Source of the DNA: Parasponia andersonii
Taxonomy: Eukaryota; Streptophyta; Magnoliopsida; Rosales; Cannabaceae
Direction: 5' to 3'
Assembly (NCBI GenBank): GCA_002914805.1
Contig: JXTB01000042.1
Span: 1,017,455-1,081,454 of the forward strand
DNA length: 64,000 bases
The notes under the pieces are model-generated. The model was not told the origin of the DNA, made no database searches, and saw only the letters and a program-made list of their open reading frames with translations. Of the stretch, positions 46,930 through 59,885 are shown in pieces. How positions within the stretch are numbered: position 1 is the first letter of the stretch; each line of letters opens with the position of its first letter. Made by a program: the position numbers and the translations under genes.

Positions 46930-49464
46930 TATAAAACATCTATATCAAGAATAACAAACAAAGGTTAAATAAGTAATTATAAGATCAAGGACATTTAGGT
47001 AATTTTACAATTTCAAATAATTTAAATAAAATATATGGATTAACTTAAATTAAAGTGTTGGATTTGAACCTAGATAAAATAAAGTCTAGGTGCATTGGGA
47101 CAAAAGTAAAAAGTAAAATAAAAAGCGGGGAGAAAAATATAAATAAGGAGGGACTAAAGTGAAAAGAATCCTTCAAAATTGTGGCTAAAATGAAATTTTG
47201 AAAAGATATTTGATTGAATCAGATAATGTCACCTGTCCCACTATCTATAATTTTAAAAATTACCTATTTATCCCTTAAGTCTTCTTTCTTTCCCTAAGGA
47301 AGTTCCCAGCCATTTTCGAAAGAGCTTCTCTCGGCTACTGTTCACTTGTGACCAAACCAACTACCGTTATTCCCCACATGCCTGCTCGCTGCAACCGAAA
47401 GTCACCAACGAACGAACATCGGATGCCGTCACCATGAAACGCCACCTATCACCGGAATTACAGGCTGTCGAACTTCGTGCCACTGAATCAAAAAAGTGAT
47501 CGTAGTTTCTTCCTCCAATGTCCAATCAGCTTAACTCCTGTACCATTGGACTCGTCTTGTCATTACCGTCATTTCTCGACCGCTTTCAACTGCTAACTTA
47601 ACTATGGTGAGAAGTTAGTTACTGTACTAATATTTTATTATTAAATTTTATGGTATTTTTATAATTATTTCGAAAATGAGTTATGTTGCCCAAGAAAATT
47701 ATACCACGTGAAAGAAGATATTGAAATAAGGATAATCATGATTTTGAAGATGAAACGGTATCTAGAAGTGCATTAATTATTGAATTGAAAAGTGGCATTT
47801 TTCTAAATATTTTTGAAATGTGATATTTTTATAATTTTTGGATTTTCGAGCCTATTTGATGCTAAGACTCGAAACTGAGTTTTGACTCAGAATTTGGACT
47901 CAATGAGGTTGGGATATGAATTTTGATGAAAAAATACTGCTTTTTTTCGTTGTGGAACGAAAATTGAAATTTTGTGACACAAAATTGTACTATTTTGCGT
48001 GCTACAGGCCGATCTTGCATCGGGACCTATTTTTGACAAACTATATATCTAACCCAGCATGCTTGGGTGCTTTAAATTCAGTGGTGACCTCCGTATATCA
48101 ATTTAAGGCCCTATTTGGAAATTAACTTTTTCAAGTGAACGTGTCGAGATCAAGAAATGACTGTCCGAGCAACCAGGTGACCAACTAAGGACTTTTCTAG
48201 TGTCGTTGGCTCGGTATAACTACCATTTCGAGGTAGAGGATTCAATTGCCTTATTTTCTATTATTTTTCATTAAAATTGGAAATTATTATGAAAAGTGAA
48301 ATTTCATGATTTTCTTAAATTAAATTATATGAATAATTATTTTAGTGAATTATGAACTTGTGAAATATTGTGGACTACTCTGGATACTTTAAATATGATT
48401 TTGTACAAGTTTTAGGCTTGGGATTTAATTAAACCATAGGAAGTGTTCTATTTGATTTTTAAAGTACAAAATGGATGATTTATTTAAAAATTAGAATATG
48501 TCTTGAATATTACTGCATGGTTATTTATATTTCTCATCGAATTACACATATCATAGGAGCATACATGATGTCCATCATAAGCATCACAGTGTTTAGTGGG
48601 TGGTCATTGTTCCTGCCCTTAGTGAGAGCCACTAAACTCGTGTGGAGTTTTTTGGATTACCCTATTCAGTAGGTGTAAGCATTCAGTTGTCTCTCTAGTT
48701 CGGTAGGGTTAGACCCATGGGTGTCTCTCCGATTTTCTAGAATTAGGTGTCAGACAGAGAGTTCTCAATACATGTTATACGAGTTACTCTGGTTTGTGAT
48801 GAGAGGATATGAACTCATGAGATTGTTTGATTTATGATATGTACACTATAGATTATTTATATGATTTCTCTTTATTAGTTTTGAATATGATTTAAGTTGT
48901 TGCTTTCAACTCATACTTGATTTGGTATACTGTGAAATTGTTTTATAATAACTAACCATGCAGTAAATTTATAAATGAACGTTTTTCCAAAAACGTAATT
49001 AGTATCTTACTAAGCATTTCATGCTCACCCCCTATTCTCCATCTCAGGTAGTGCTCCAGGTATTTTCGGGAACTCAGAAGCGGATTAGTGAGGAGAACCT
49101 TTTTTTTAACATGTTAAGTGTGTAAAATAGTAATATTTACTTTCTTGGCTTGTATTAAATAATTAAAGGGCCCGTTACACAGACTCGGTTTGCATAATTA
49201 CTATGCTAAATTATGAGACTGCTAGTAATGATACTTGGTTTATTTATAATAAATTTTTATTAACAATCTATGTCTAATGGTGATCACAAAACTGTGGAAT
49301 TTATAATTTGTATTAATTTTTCAAACTTTTATAGAAGTTGTTGTTTTGAAACTAATTGTAGTTTTTCTAAAAATTTGAAGTTTCTAGAATTTTCTAAAAT
49401 AGATAATAAATTTTTATTTGTGAAATTCCTCTTCTACCACTGGCCTAGGATTTGAGTCGTGACA
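46930..49464 (+). repeat. 5' LTR of Tekay element F (about 2.5 kb)
   Basis: Aligns over its length with 54211-56709, from AACAAAGGTTAAATAAG to GAGTCGTGACA. Within it, shared landmarks are AAGCGGGGAGAAAA, TTTTCGAAAGAGC, ACCAAACCAACTACCG and TGCTCACCCC. The right edge is fixed by the primer site 8 bp on. Confidence 0.87.
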
Positions 49465-49603
49465 GAAATTTTTGGTATCAGAGCGGATGCTTATCTGCCT
49501 AGGATATGACACCATTAGATTAGATTGAAATTACTTTTAAAAAAAAATTGAAAATTCAGCATCATTGTCTCACTAATATTTTGGCTTATCTATACAGACT
49601 TGT

Positions 49604-50460
49604 AAGATGTATCCGAGACGAAGAGTACTAAGGCAAGAGCCAAGAACTGATACTCTTCTACTACAACGAGAAATTCCTGACCTTCTAATAGATCTTTATG
49701 TGACTTTGCAGGAAATATTAAGGTTAAGAGCTCTACGAGATACTGATGCTGGACATGCCAGTTTCTTCAAAGACTTCATTAAGCTGAGTCCACCTACCTT
49801 TGACGGTAAACCAGACCACACTACAACTGAGAAATGGCTCTGAGAAATCAAGAGAATCTTTGCAACTATTTGGACATTTATTGAGTTCCAAGTATTCTTT
49901 GCGACGTACAAGTTGTTTGATAGAGAAATTAACTGGTGGGAAATAGTCAAGCTATCAAGACATGATACTGGTATTATATGGGATATTTTTGAGGGACTGT
50001 TCAGAGATCAGTATGTCAATACTAGTTATAGAATTGCTATGATTAGAGAATATGAACGACTGAAGCAAGATGATATGACTGTGAAGAAGTACTACGTCTG
50101 ATTCATGGAACTGGCACAATATGCATATGCACCAAGAATAGACCCCACTTTACAAATTGTAAAATTTATGGAATCTCTGAGGCCAGCCATCCTAGAAAAG
50201 ATTGTTACTCAATACTTTGACAACTTGGTTGATCTGATAGCTGCAACATAAAAAGTTAAGGCGTTTCTTGATGACTAACTAGCCATGAGAAACAGAAATG
50301 ACAAGAAAGCCAACAAGAGTAACCGGAGATCTCAGAACAGCAAAAACACTACTACTGGTGGATTATTTGCTAGAGTAAGATTTAATCCTTATGGCTATTA
50401 TAATTGTGGCCAGTCAGGCCATAAGCAAAATGAATGCCCTCTTCAGATGTAGAAAACTTC
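49604..50460 (+). pseudogene. gag region of Tekay element F
   Basis: The N-terminus begins near 49607 (MYPRRRVLRQEP). The gag domain with FKDFIKLSPPTFDGKPD lies at about 49775-50260. The knuckle NCGQSGHKQNECP is coded at about 50400-50440. It is decayed. Confidence 0.83.
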
Positions 50461-50824
50461 TTTTACTCAAGGAGGACCACAAGTTAGTAGATCTGGTTTA
50501 GCTCTATACTGAAACACCCAGACGAGACCGCAGTAATCCGGCAGTGCTTCTCATACCTTCACATCCTCTCAGCCTTTCCAACTCTAGTATTGTCAACAGA
50601 GTTTTACTCAAAACTTTCAGACTCCTCAAGCTTCTGGTAACCAAGAATGATTTGGATATACTAGCACCAGTCCTGGAGATAGTAACAGTTGACCTGGTCA
50701 AGGGAGAGGAAAAAAAAGGAAGAAAAAAGTTTTTAATCAAGCCTTCACTGTCACTAGAATGAAGGATGCTCGTGAACAGACTAGCAAGGGAGTCATTGAC
50801 GGTATAATTATTATTTAACACTCT

Positions 50825-53700
50825 TGAGCTCATATTTTGTTTGACACTGGTGCTACCTATTCCTTTATGTCTTTGTTGTTTGCTCAATTATTGGGATTGG
50901 AATATTTTGTGTTGGATTCTATTTTGACTTTGGGTACACTAATGGGTAGAGTAGATGAAGTCTCTATTATGTGTCGTGATTGTTTGATTTTGATTGATAG
51001 TACAAAACTGTTAGCAAACTTGATTGTGTTGCCCTTGCAATAATTTGATATGATTCTTGATATGGATTGGTTATCTAAATATCGAGCTACTCTTGATTGT
51101 TTCAAAAAGAGAGTTACTCTTTTTCTTCAAGATAGGTCCCATATTTTTTATCAAGTTCGATTGAATCCTTTGAAACCGAGTCCGATTTTGAAAGAATGCA
51201 TAGGTAGAAAAAAAAAACTCGAGTTTTACAAGAATTTGTTTACCGTTAGTAATGAGATGGGGACTGTCAATCAGCAGCCCTAGATATTAGTGGTTAGTTA
51301 GTTTCTAGATGTTTCCAGAGGATTTATCGGGGCTACCATCTGATATGGAGATCGAGTTCTGTATTGATTTAATTCCCGGAGCCCAACCAGTTTCTATTCC
51401 AACCTATCATATGGCTCTAGTAAAGATGACTGAGTTGAGAAGTTAGTTGGATGATCTTTTGTCTAAGGGATTCATCAGAAGTAGTACTTCTCCATAGGGT
51501 ACTCCTGTGTTGTTTGCCAAGCAAGATGGTGGTACACTTAGACTCTGTGTTGACTACAGATAACTGAATTATCTTACTGTAAAGAACAAGTATCCTCTGC
51601 TAAGGATTGATGAGTTTATTGATCAACTAGGTGGATCTAAATTCTTTTCCAAAATTGATCTTAGATCGAGTTATCACCAATTGAAGATTCGAAAAGAAGA
51701 CATATCAAAAACTGTGTTCAAGACTCGTTATGGCCACTTTGAGTTCCTGATCATGATATTTGGTCTGACTAATGCACTTGCAGTATTCATGGATATTATG
51801 AATAGAATTTTCAGACCTTATTTGTATTAATTTATGGTTGTCTTCATTGACGATATCTTGATATACTCGAAGACTCGAGAAGAGTATGCTAAACATTTGA
51901 GTATTGTACTTTAAATCTTGAGAGAATATCAACTATATTCCAAGAGATCCAAGTGTGACTTTTAGATGACAGAAGTGAAATACATGGGGCACATGATTTC
52001 TCAAGAAGGTATTTCAGTTGGTCCTACTAAGATAAAATCTTTTCCAAAATGGGAATGATCGAAGAATATAACTGAGATAATAAATTTCCTCAGTTTGGTA
52101 GGCTACAACCGTCGTTTTATGGAGAATGTCTTGAGAATTGCCTTACCTTTGACGAAGTTAATAAGAAAAAATGTCAAGTTCACTTGGAATGATAATTGTA
52201 AAGAAGCTTTCATGGAATTGAAGAAGCGATTGACCACTTCGCTTGTTTTTATTGTTCCTAATAGTAATGAATCTTATGTTGTGTACATTAATACTTCTAG
52301 CTCTGGTTTAGGATGTGTCTTGATGGAGAATGGCAAAGTAATAGCTTATGCTTATCGTCAATTGAAGCTACATGAAAAAATTACCCTACCTATAGTTTAG
52401 AACTTGCAACGGTGATTTTTGCTCTTAAGATTTGGAGATGTTACTTGTATGGTATGAGGTTTGATGTGTTCTCTGATCACAAGAGCTTGAAATATCTCTT
52501 CATTCAACGTGCTTTGAACGTGAGACAACTTAAATGGGTTAAATACATGGAAGACTATGACTTCGAACTGCAGTATCATCTAGGCAAGGCCAATATTATA
52601 GCTGATGCTTTGAGTAGAAAACCTCATGTTATGTTAACTGCACTTATTTTTCAAAATTGGAAGAACTTAGTGGCAATTGGAGATTATAATTTGCAGTACT
52701 TTGAGATTGACAAAGCTGCCTATCTTAGTAATGTTGTCGCCATATTAACACTTCTTTAGACAGTTCAACGAAGCCAATGGTAAGATCAAGACTTGAGAGC
52801 TATCTGGAATCAACTCAAAAATGGTGAACAATTGGAAAGTTAGTGTACAAATGGAGAAGAATTTGTGCTTTTTAGAGAAAAGGTAGTTATAGTTAATGAT
52901 TCTCATCTTAGAGAAACTATTATCAGGAAGCTCACAAGCCCAAGTTTGTAGTATATCCTAGTAGCATAAAGATATATCATGATCTGAAAAGATAGTACTG
53001 GTAGAAATGTATGAAGTGTGTGTAGCTATCTTTGTGGCTAAGTACATGACTTGTTTGTAAGTCAAAGCAAAACACAAAATAGGATAAGATTACAACATAC
53101 TTTGTGATGGATTTACCAAAATCTCAGAGAAAGAACAGTGCAGTTTTGGTGATAGTTGATCGGATGATGAAGACTACTCATTTCATATTGATCAGGTCTA
53201 ACTTTTCACTCAATAAACTTAGTCGACTTTACATTGATAACATTGTTTGATTGCATGGAGTGCCATCGATCAAGCATAGTTTCTGACAGAGACCTAAGAT
53301 TTATATCAAAGTTTTAGAGAGCTTTACATAGAGCTTTAAGAACAAAACTGAATCTCAGTATAGCTCATCATCCTCAAATTGATGGCCAATCTGAGAGGAC
53401 TATTTAAATTCTAGAGGACATACTTCACTCTTATATACTAGATTTTGGTGGAAGATAGGATGACCACCTGTCATTTGTAGAGTTTGCATATAATAACAGC
53501 TACCAAACCAGTCTTGGTATGGCTCCATCTGAGGTATTATATGGGAAATCATATAGATCACCTTTGTATTGGGCTGATATAGAGGAGTGTGTTACTCTTG
53601 GGCTAGAACTGGTACAAGAGACTACTGAGAAGATTGCTAAGATTCAAGAAAGACTCAAAGTTATACAGAGTCATTAGAAAAGCTATTCGAATCTAAAGAG
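50825..53700 (+). pseudogene. protease, RT, RNase H and integrase remnants of Tekay element F
   Basis: Retropepsin FDTGATYSF is coded at about 50838-50866. RT lies at about 51340-52050, with the VFIDDILIYSK catalytic block at about 51840-51875. RNase H follows at about 52230-52620 (ADALSRKPH near 52600-52626). Integrase covers about 52890-53700, including SIAHHPQIDGQSER near 53355-53400 and SYQTSLGMAP near 53500-53530. The region is heavily decayed. Confidence 0.87.
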
Positions 53701-53954
53701 ATGCGAAGTAGAGTTCAAAGTTGGTGATACAGTATTTTTAAAAGTCACACTTAGTGTGGAGTCACTAGATTTGGATTAAAAGGTAAATTAGATCCAAGAT
53801 ACATTGGACCATTTGAGATAAGTACTAGAATTGGGTCTATAGTATATTGCTTGGATTTACTTCTGCAGTTGGGCTGAGTGTACAATGTTTTTCATATCTC
53901 GATACTCAGAAAGTAGGTGCCTGACCCGTCACATGTCATTCAGTATATGGAAGT

Positions 53955-54135
53955 GATATTACAAGAGGACGTAACATACGAGGAATAACCAGTTGGAATA
54001 CTAGGGAGTGAGCTCAAAGTGCTTCGAAATAAAGAGATACCACTTTTGAAGGTTCTCTAGCAACACTACAAGGAAGACAAAGCCACTTGAGAACTTGAAA
54101 CCAAAATGTATAAGAAATATTCTCATTTATTTAAC
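53955..54135 (+). pseudogene. chromodomain-like C-terminus of Tekay element F integrase
   Basis: Pieces such as LKVLRNKEIPLLKVL and KMYKKYSHLF match the chromodomain that ends integrase in plant chromoviruses and is thought to guide insertion to heterochromatin. It is decayed. Confidence 0.7.
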
Positions 54136-54210
54136 TTAAACTTGATGTTGTACTTTGACCCTTGTATTGTATTCGAATTTCGAGACAATATTCTTTTAAG
54201 GAAAAGAGGA

Positions 54211-56709
54211 TGTAAAATCTAGATTTAACAAAGGTTAAATAAGTAATTATAAGATCAAGGGTATTTTGATAATTTTACCTTTTCAGATTATTTAAATTAA
54301 ATATCTTGATTAATTTAAATTAAAGTGCTAGAGTTGAACCTAGGCAAAATAAAGTCTAAGTGCATTAGGGCAACGATAAAAAGAAAAATACAAAGCGGGG
54401 AGAAAAGAATATTTCAAAAATGTGGCTAAAGTGAAATTTTGGAAAGATATTCAGTCAAATCAGATAACGCCATATGTCTCACTATCTACAGTTTCCGAAA
54501 ATTGCCTATTAATCCCCCAAGTCTTATTTCTTTCCCCCAAGAAGCCCCTAACCATTTTCGAAAGAGCACTTCTCGGCTACTGTTCACTTGTGACCAAACC
54601 AACTACCGCTGTTCCCTATGCATTCGCACACCACGACCGGAAGTTTCCACAAACAAACGCTGGGTGCTGCCATTGGGAAATGCCGCATATCGCTGGAATT
54701 ATAGGCTGCCGAAGTTCGTGCCACTGAATAGAAAAAGTCACTTCCATTTCTTCCTTCGACGTCCGATCAACTCAACTCCAGTACAGTTAGACTTGTCTCG
54801 TCGTTGCCATTATTTCCTGACCACCCACGACTGCTAACTCAGCTCCAGTGAGAATTTGGGTACTGTCGCAATATTTTATTATTAAATTTTGTGGTATTTT
54901 CGTAGTTATTTTGAAAATAAATTATGTTTCCTGTGAAAATTATACCACGTGAAAGAGGAGATTGAAATAAGGATAATTATAATTTTGAAGTGTTGAAACG
55001 ATATCTGGATGTACATTAATTATTGAATTGAAAAGTGGTATTTTTCTAAATATTTTCAAAATGTGATATTTTTATAATTTTAAGATTTTTGAGCCTATTT
55101 GATGCTCAGGACCTTGAAACTGAGTTCTGACTTCGAATTTTGACTCAGTAGGTTGGGACACAAATTTTGATATAAAATATCACTATATTTCATTATGGAA
55201 CGAAAATTGAAATTTCGTGGTACAAAATTATACCGTTTTGCGTGCTACAGGCTGGTCCCACACTGGGACCCATTTTTGACAAACTATATGTCTTACCCAT
55301 CATTTTTGGATGCTTTGAATTCAGTAGTGACTTCCATTTTTCAATCTAAGGTTCCATTTGGAAATTCAATTTTTCAAGTAAATGTGTCAAGATTAAGAAA
55401 CGACTGTTGAAGCAACCAGGTGACCAATTGAGGACCTTTCTAGTGTCATTAGCTCAATATAACTACCGTTTCGAGGTTAGGGATTCAATTGCCTTATTTT
55501 CTACTATTTTTCATTAAAATTAGAAATTATTGTGAAAAGTAAAATTTCGTGATTTTATTAAATTAAATTGTTTGAATAATTATTTTAGTGAATCATAAAC
55601 TTGTGAAATATTATGGACTGCTCTAGATATTTTACGTATGATTTTGTACAAGTTTTATACTTGGAATTTTATTAAACCATATGAAGTGTACTATTGGATT
55701 TTTAAAGCACAATATAAATTTATTTAAAAATCAGAGTATATCTAGAATATTACTTCGTGATTGTTTATACTGCTCATCGTATTGCACATACCATAGGATC
55801 GTACATATGGTCCATCTTAGGTATCGCGGTATTTAGTTGGCGGCCATTATTCCTACTATCGGTGAGAGCCCATAAACCTGTTTTTTCGATTACCCTTATT
55901 CGGTAGGCGTAGGCATTCAGTTGCTCTTTCGTCGTGATAGGATTAGACACATAAGTGTCCCTTCGGTTTTCTAGGATTAGGTATTAGGCAGTGAGTTTTC
56001 AGTACATGTAGTACGAGTTACTCTTGTTTGTGATGAGAGGATATAAGCTTATGAGATTATTTGATTTGTGATAGGTACACTATGGATTATTTATATAATT
56101 TCTCTTTATTAGTTTTGAATATGATTTCAGCTAGTGTTTTCAACTCGTACTTGATTTGGTACATTGCAAAATTTTTTCATAACAATTAACTATGTAAAAA
56201 ATTTATAAATGAATGTTTTTCCGAAAAGTTAATTGGTATTACTAGGCATTTCATGCTCACCCCTTTATTCTCCCTCTTGGGTAGTGCTCAAGGTAACTTC
56301 AAGAACTCAGGAGTGGATTAGTGAGGAGTACCTTTTTTTTCTTGTCTTGTTTATTAGTATGTAAGATAGTAATGTTTACTTTCCTGGCTTGTATTAAATA
56401 ATTAAAGGGCCGTTACACGGACTCGGTTTGTATAATTACTATGTTGAATTGTGAGACTGTTGGTAATGATGCTTAGTTTGTTTTGAATAAATTTTCATTA
56501 ACGATCTATGTCTAATAGTGATCATAAAACTATGGCATTTATAATTTGAATTAATTTTATGAACTTTTGCAGAAGGCTGTAATTTTGAAACTAATTGTAG
56601 TTTTTCTGAAAATTTAAAGTTTTTAGAATTTTCTAAAATAGATAATAAACTTTTATTTGTGAAATTCTTCTTTTGTCACTGATGGAGATAAAGGGTATGG
56701 GTCATGACA
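54211..56709 (+). repeat. 3' LTR of Tekay element F (2499 bp)
   Basis: Starts TGTAAAATCTAG directly after the purine tract and ends GGGTCATGACA. Homologous along its length to 46930-49464, and more distantly to the solo LTR at 20004-22353. Confidence 0.88.
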
Positions 56710-57122
56710 CGTATAATTGCTAATTCTTAATAAAAGGAATCGTATTTAAAAAGGTTGTAAAAGAAATAAGAATGAATCAAAGACAATTATTAAAGTGGCC
56801 GCAATTTGTGAGCTTGTTATTATTCATATATATATATATATATATCATGAAATAAGACAATAGAAAAGAAATTTTATCGGGTAATAAATGTCTCACGAAA
56901 TAAAAGATAAAACATAAAACGTAAGCATAAATATTCCATAAGAGATATAGGGTCTCTGTAGAACAACAGAGCGAATAAAAATATTGATTAATAAAAATCA
57001 GACAAAAAAAATCACAAAAACTTTTCATTGAAAACCGGCATACAAGGAGATGAGAAGAAATAGAAAACATAAGGAAAAAAAAAAAAGAAAAACCCTAAAA
57101 ACTCCAGAAAAAGATTGAATTA
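56710..57122. other. non-coding, AT-rich
   Basis: Contains a short TA run (56824-56845). No gene seen. Confidence 0.55.
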
Positions 57123-57871
57123 TGTTGATGGAGGTTTTGTCAACAATAAATTTAGAAAAAATTACGAGATGTGACTTATGTGAATAGGGTTATTAATCAA
57201 AGCAAATAAAGATGCAAATATTTTATAGTGGTTCAGCCCTGAAAAAGATGAGCTTACGTCCATTGTTTTTCACTATTTCCTAGAGAATTACAAGAACTCA
57301 AAATTACAATGTGTTGTCTGGAAAGAAGAAGAAAACAGTCTTAAGAATTCCTTAGTTTCTCTAGATTCGGAAAAAAATCATATATCTATCCTCCCTCACC
57401 GAAACATTGAACTCCTTTTATATAGATGAGGGTAATTCAATGTTCCTAATTGTGAGAATGAGTAATTATACAATCGGGTAATACAATTTGAGTAACAATA
57501 TAATTGGGTAATCACTTAAACTGGGTAACTGGTTGAACTTGAAAGAGAAACTTTTGTTTTCCTTTCCTTGTAGGTTACCCGTTTGACGAAGCAGAAACTA
57601 GTTTCCTTTTCTTTCGGGTCGCACATAACCTATTCGGAGAAGGTCGCACGTAACTCCTGCGGTGGAGGTCGCACATAACTTATTCGGAGAAAGTCGCACG
57701 TAACTCCTGTGGTGGAGGTTACACATAACCTATTTGGAGGAGGTCGCACATAACTTATGCAGTGGAGGTCACATGTAACTTATGCGATGGAAGTCGCATA
57801 CAACCCTTTCGGATGAGATCGCACTTAATCTTACTTATGCGACTTGACATATAATTTTGGACTGCACAACA
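57123..57871 (-). mobile_element. probable solo LTR (749 bp) with tandem U3 repeats
   Basis: On the minus strand it starts TGTTGTGCAGTCC (right edge 57871) and ends CCTCCATCAACA (left edge 57123), so TG...CA ends within short TGTTG/CAACA inverted repeats. A TATA box TATATAAAAGG lies at 57414-57424 on the minus strand. The 25-bp tandem array (57617-57841) sits upstream of it in the U3-like part. Downstream, AATGGACGTAAGC and GCTGAACCACTATAAA resemble R/U5 parts of plant LTR elements. No gag or pol flanks it and no target duplication was found (AATTA left, AGTAG right), so the family and the solo status are uncertain. Confidence 0.58.
57617..57841 (-). repeat. 25-bp tandem array, about 9 units with 50-bp higher order
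   Basis: Units start GGTCGCACATAAC every 25 bp. The first four alternate between ATTCGGAGAA and CCTGCGGTGGA endings, giving a 50-bp higher-order unit, and the last units are more degenerate. The array lies upstream of the TATA box in the minus-strand LTR reading. Confidence 0.9.
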
Positions 57872-59655
57872 AGTAGATTGGAAAAAAAAAAGAAAATCGA
57901 TCAGAGATGCAACAAAATTAGTGAACAATATTTAGGGCAGTAAAAACAATACCACGTGCCCTAGAAAAAAAAATGTCTCATCTATAAGCTGGGCAGAAAA
58001 AAAAAAAAAAAAAGAAAAAGTCCAATAGCATTTTCTCTACTGACACCATTATTTATAGAAGCATTTTGTTTTTGTTTTTTTTTGGGACACCTGTGATATA
58101 GAACAATTAGAATAAAGCAACAAATGCCCTTTTTAATTTTTTTTTAAAAAAGAAAAAAGTTAAGCAGTAAATTCCTTCTTTCATTTTTTTTTTTTTAGTT
58201 GAAAGAAAGTCTTTTTTGTTGGATAACCAAATCCTATACTGACACACATTCTTATAAAAAAGAGTAATATGCGTACTCTAGTAAAAGCTTTTGCTTTTTT
58301 TTTTTTTTTTATTAACAATAAATGGCTTGAATTTCTTTGCTAATATATATTCTTGTCTGAATAGTAACTGATGCGTCGCCAAATGCCAATTAATTTTAAT
58401 CTTTTAATAACTGCACTAATACGCTAGCACAATGGCATAAAAGGATCGAACCCACAAAAAATTCGCGTTATTATCGATTTGACCTGAACTAACTTAAATC
58501 ATTAATCAAAACTAATTAAATGAGGGGGTTTTGAAATCATAAAATAAATTAAAAATGAAATAAAAATTAATAAAGGTAAATTTCAAAGACTGAGGATCTA
58601 AACCCAAAAGATGATAAACTAGTTAAAGACTATTATCTACAGTTAGATACAGGTTCTAATTAACTATGAATATCAAATACTAACTATTCCTCAAAACAAC
58701 TAATCTTACATAACGGCATCACTATCACTGAGTATGTTAATGGAGTAGTGTACCGTGGTGCACCAACTTGAGGTAGATTTTCACCATTATAAATATTACG
58801 GGATATGAGATAAAGATTTCCCGTTTAATATTTAATGGGGCAGAGACAGGCTTGTAATTGAGTGCTCTGCACCAATCTCTCCCCGATTATTTATATGTTA
58901 ATTTCAATTTTGTTATATAATAACAATTCAACTAGATTTTTTTAAAAACAAATCTAATAATATAGTCATTTTTTAACGAATAATATGATATATGATTTAA
59001 GTATTAAATATTTTACATTTGACATCTATAACGTTTAAATCTTTATTTGAATGTATTTTTAATTATTTAAGTATTTAATTATTAAATTATAATTCTAATA
59101 AATTTGAGTTAAAATTAGAGTTTTTAATGAAATTAACTTTAATTTAGCTTTTCTTTAGCGATATATTTAGACTTTTAAAAGATTTGAACTAACATAGGTA
59201 TGTTTCATTAATTCAAGATGATGATTTCATACGAGGACCTCAATATACCAAAGCGAAACCGATCACTAACGAGGATTCCTAAAAACTACTTTGCACCAAA
59301 TTAAATGGCGAATGATATAGAGATGATATTGTAAAATAATAACAAGGACGAAGATGGTAAGTATAAAACTGGTCCTGCCCCACTCTGTTGATACCCTTAA
59401 TTATCTCGTCTTTCCTTAATTTATATGTTACTTATACAAATGCTATAAACAACTTCTTTCCACTAGATTATCTAAGCAAATACTTTAGAACTAATCTAAT
59501 AGAAGAATTAAACCTAGAAAGATAGATTAATCTAGTTTTTAATCACACAAACGCATAATAACTTTCAAAATATCGAAAATTGCTACTCAGCCTATTACTT
59601 TATTATGATGCTATAGATTGCGGAGAAGAATTAATCTAGTAATGTTGAGATAAAT
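57872..59655. other. non-coding, A/T-rich, possible degraded GC-rich element
   Basis: Long A and T runs (57990-58010, 58176-58196, 58285-58309). Between about 58738 and 59397 lie GTGCACCAACTTGAGG, GGGGCAGAGACAGG and, at the far end, TCCTGCCCCACTC then GATACCCTTA. This recalls a decayed non-autonomous hAT element with GGGGTGG...CCACCCC ends, but no target duplication is seen. No gene found. Confidence 0.4.
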
Positions 59656-59671
59656 GCAAAAATATATTATG

Positions 59672-59869
59672 ATAAAGTGGATTGATTCAAGTGGTAAGAG
59701 TCTCACCACTTAAGATTTCGGTCTTAAGTTCGAGTCATATTATGAATAGGCGTGAAAACCTATTATAGCTAATAAGGTAAGGTGGAGATTAGATAATAAT
59801 AAATATATATTTTTTAATTTGTAATAAGTGAGAAGGGTTAGTTGAGCCCACTTTTAAAAAAAAAAAATT
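59672..59869 (+). mobile_element. tRNA-derived SINE with 16-bp target duplications
   Basis: Box-A-like TCAAGTGGTAAGAGTC (about 59688-59703) and box-B-like AAGTTCGAGTC (about 59727-59737) form a Pol III promoter head. A tail of about 100 bp ends in a run of A (59856-59867). Flanking sequences GCAAAAATATATTATG (59656-59671) and GCCAAAATATATTACG (59870-59885) match at 14 of 16 positions, the mark of LINE-driven insertion. The SINE moves by borrowing a LINE enzyme; none is intact in this window. Confidence 0.82.
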
Positions 59870-59885
59870 GCCAAAATATATTACG

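Larger units (their letters stand above)
46930..56709 (+). mobile_element. Ty3/Gypsy chromovirus, Tekay/Del type (element F), broken
   Basis: Two LTRs of about 2.5 kb (about 46930-49464 and 54211-56709) flank a 4.7-kb centre. A tRNA-iMet primer site TGGTATCAGAGC (49473-49484) follows the 5' LTR. Then come gag with CCHC knuckle, protease, RT, RNase H, integrase, a chromodomain-like C-terminus and a purine tract AAGGAAAAGAGGA (54198-54210). Long LTRs and the HVS-LRKYVPDPSHV-type integrase end mark the Tekay/Del lineage. It has more than twenty breaks. The LTRs differ at roughly one site in six or seven over the first 300 bp, so it is old. No target duplication is seen, and the 5' LTR start is approximate. 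Confidence 0.92.

Noticed and set aside
47916-48125. Frame in the 5' LTR, repeated near 55195-55410 in the 3' LTR
   Set aside because: It is conserved only because both lie in paired LTRs. The two readings do not keep the same frame well and match no family.
58738-59397. Degraded GC-rich hAT-like element
   Set aside because: Ends are only loosely inverted and no 8-bp duplication is found; kept only as a remark in the spacer entry.
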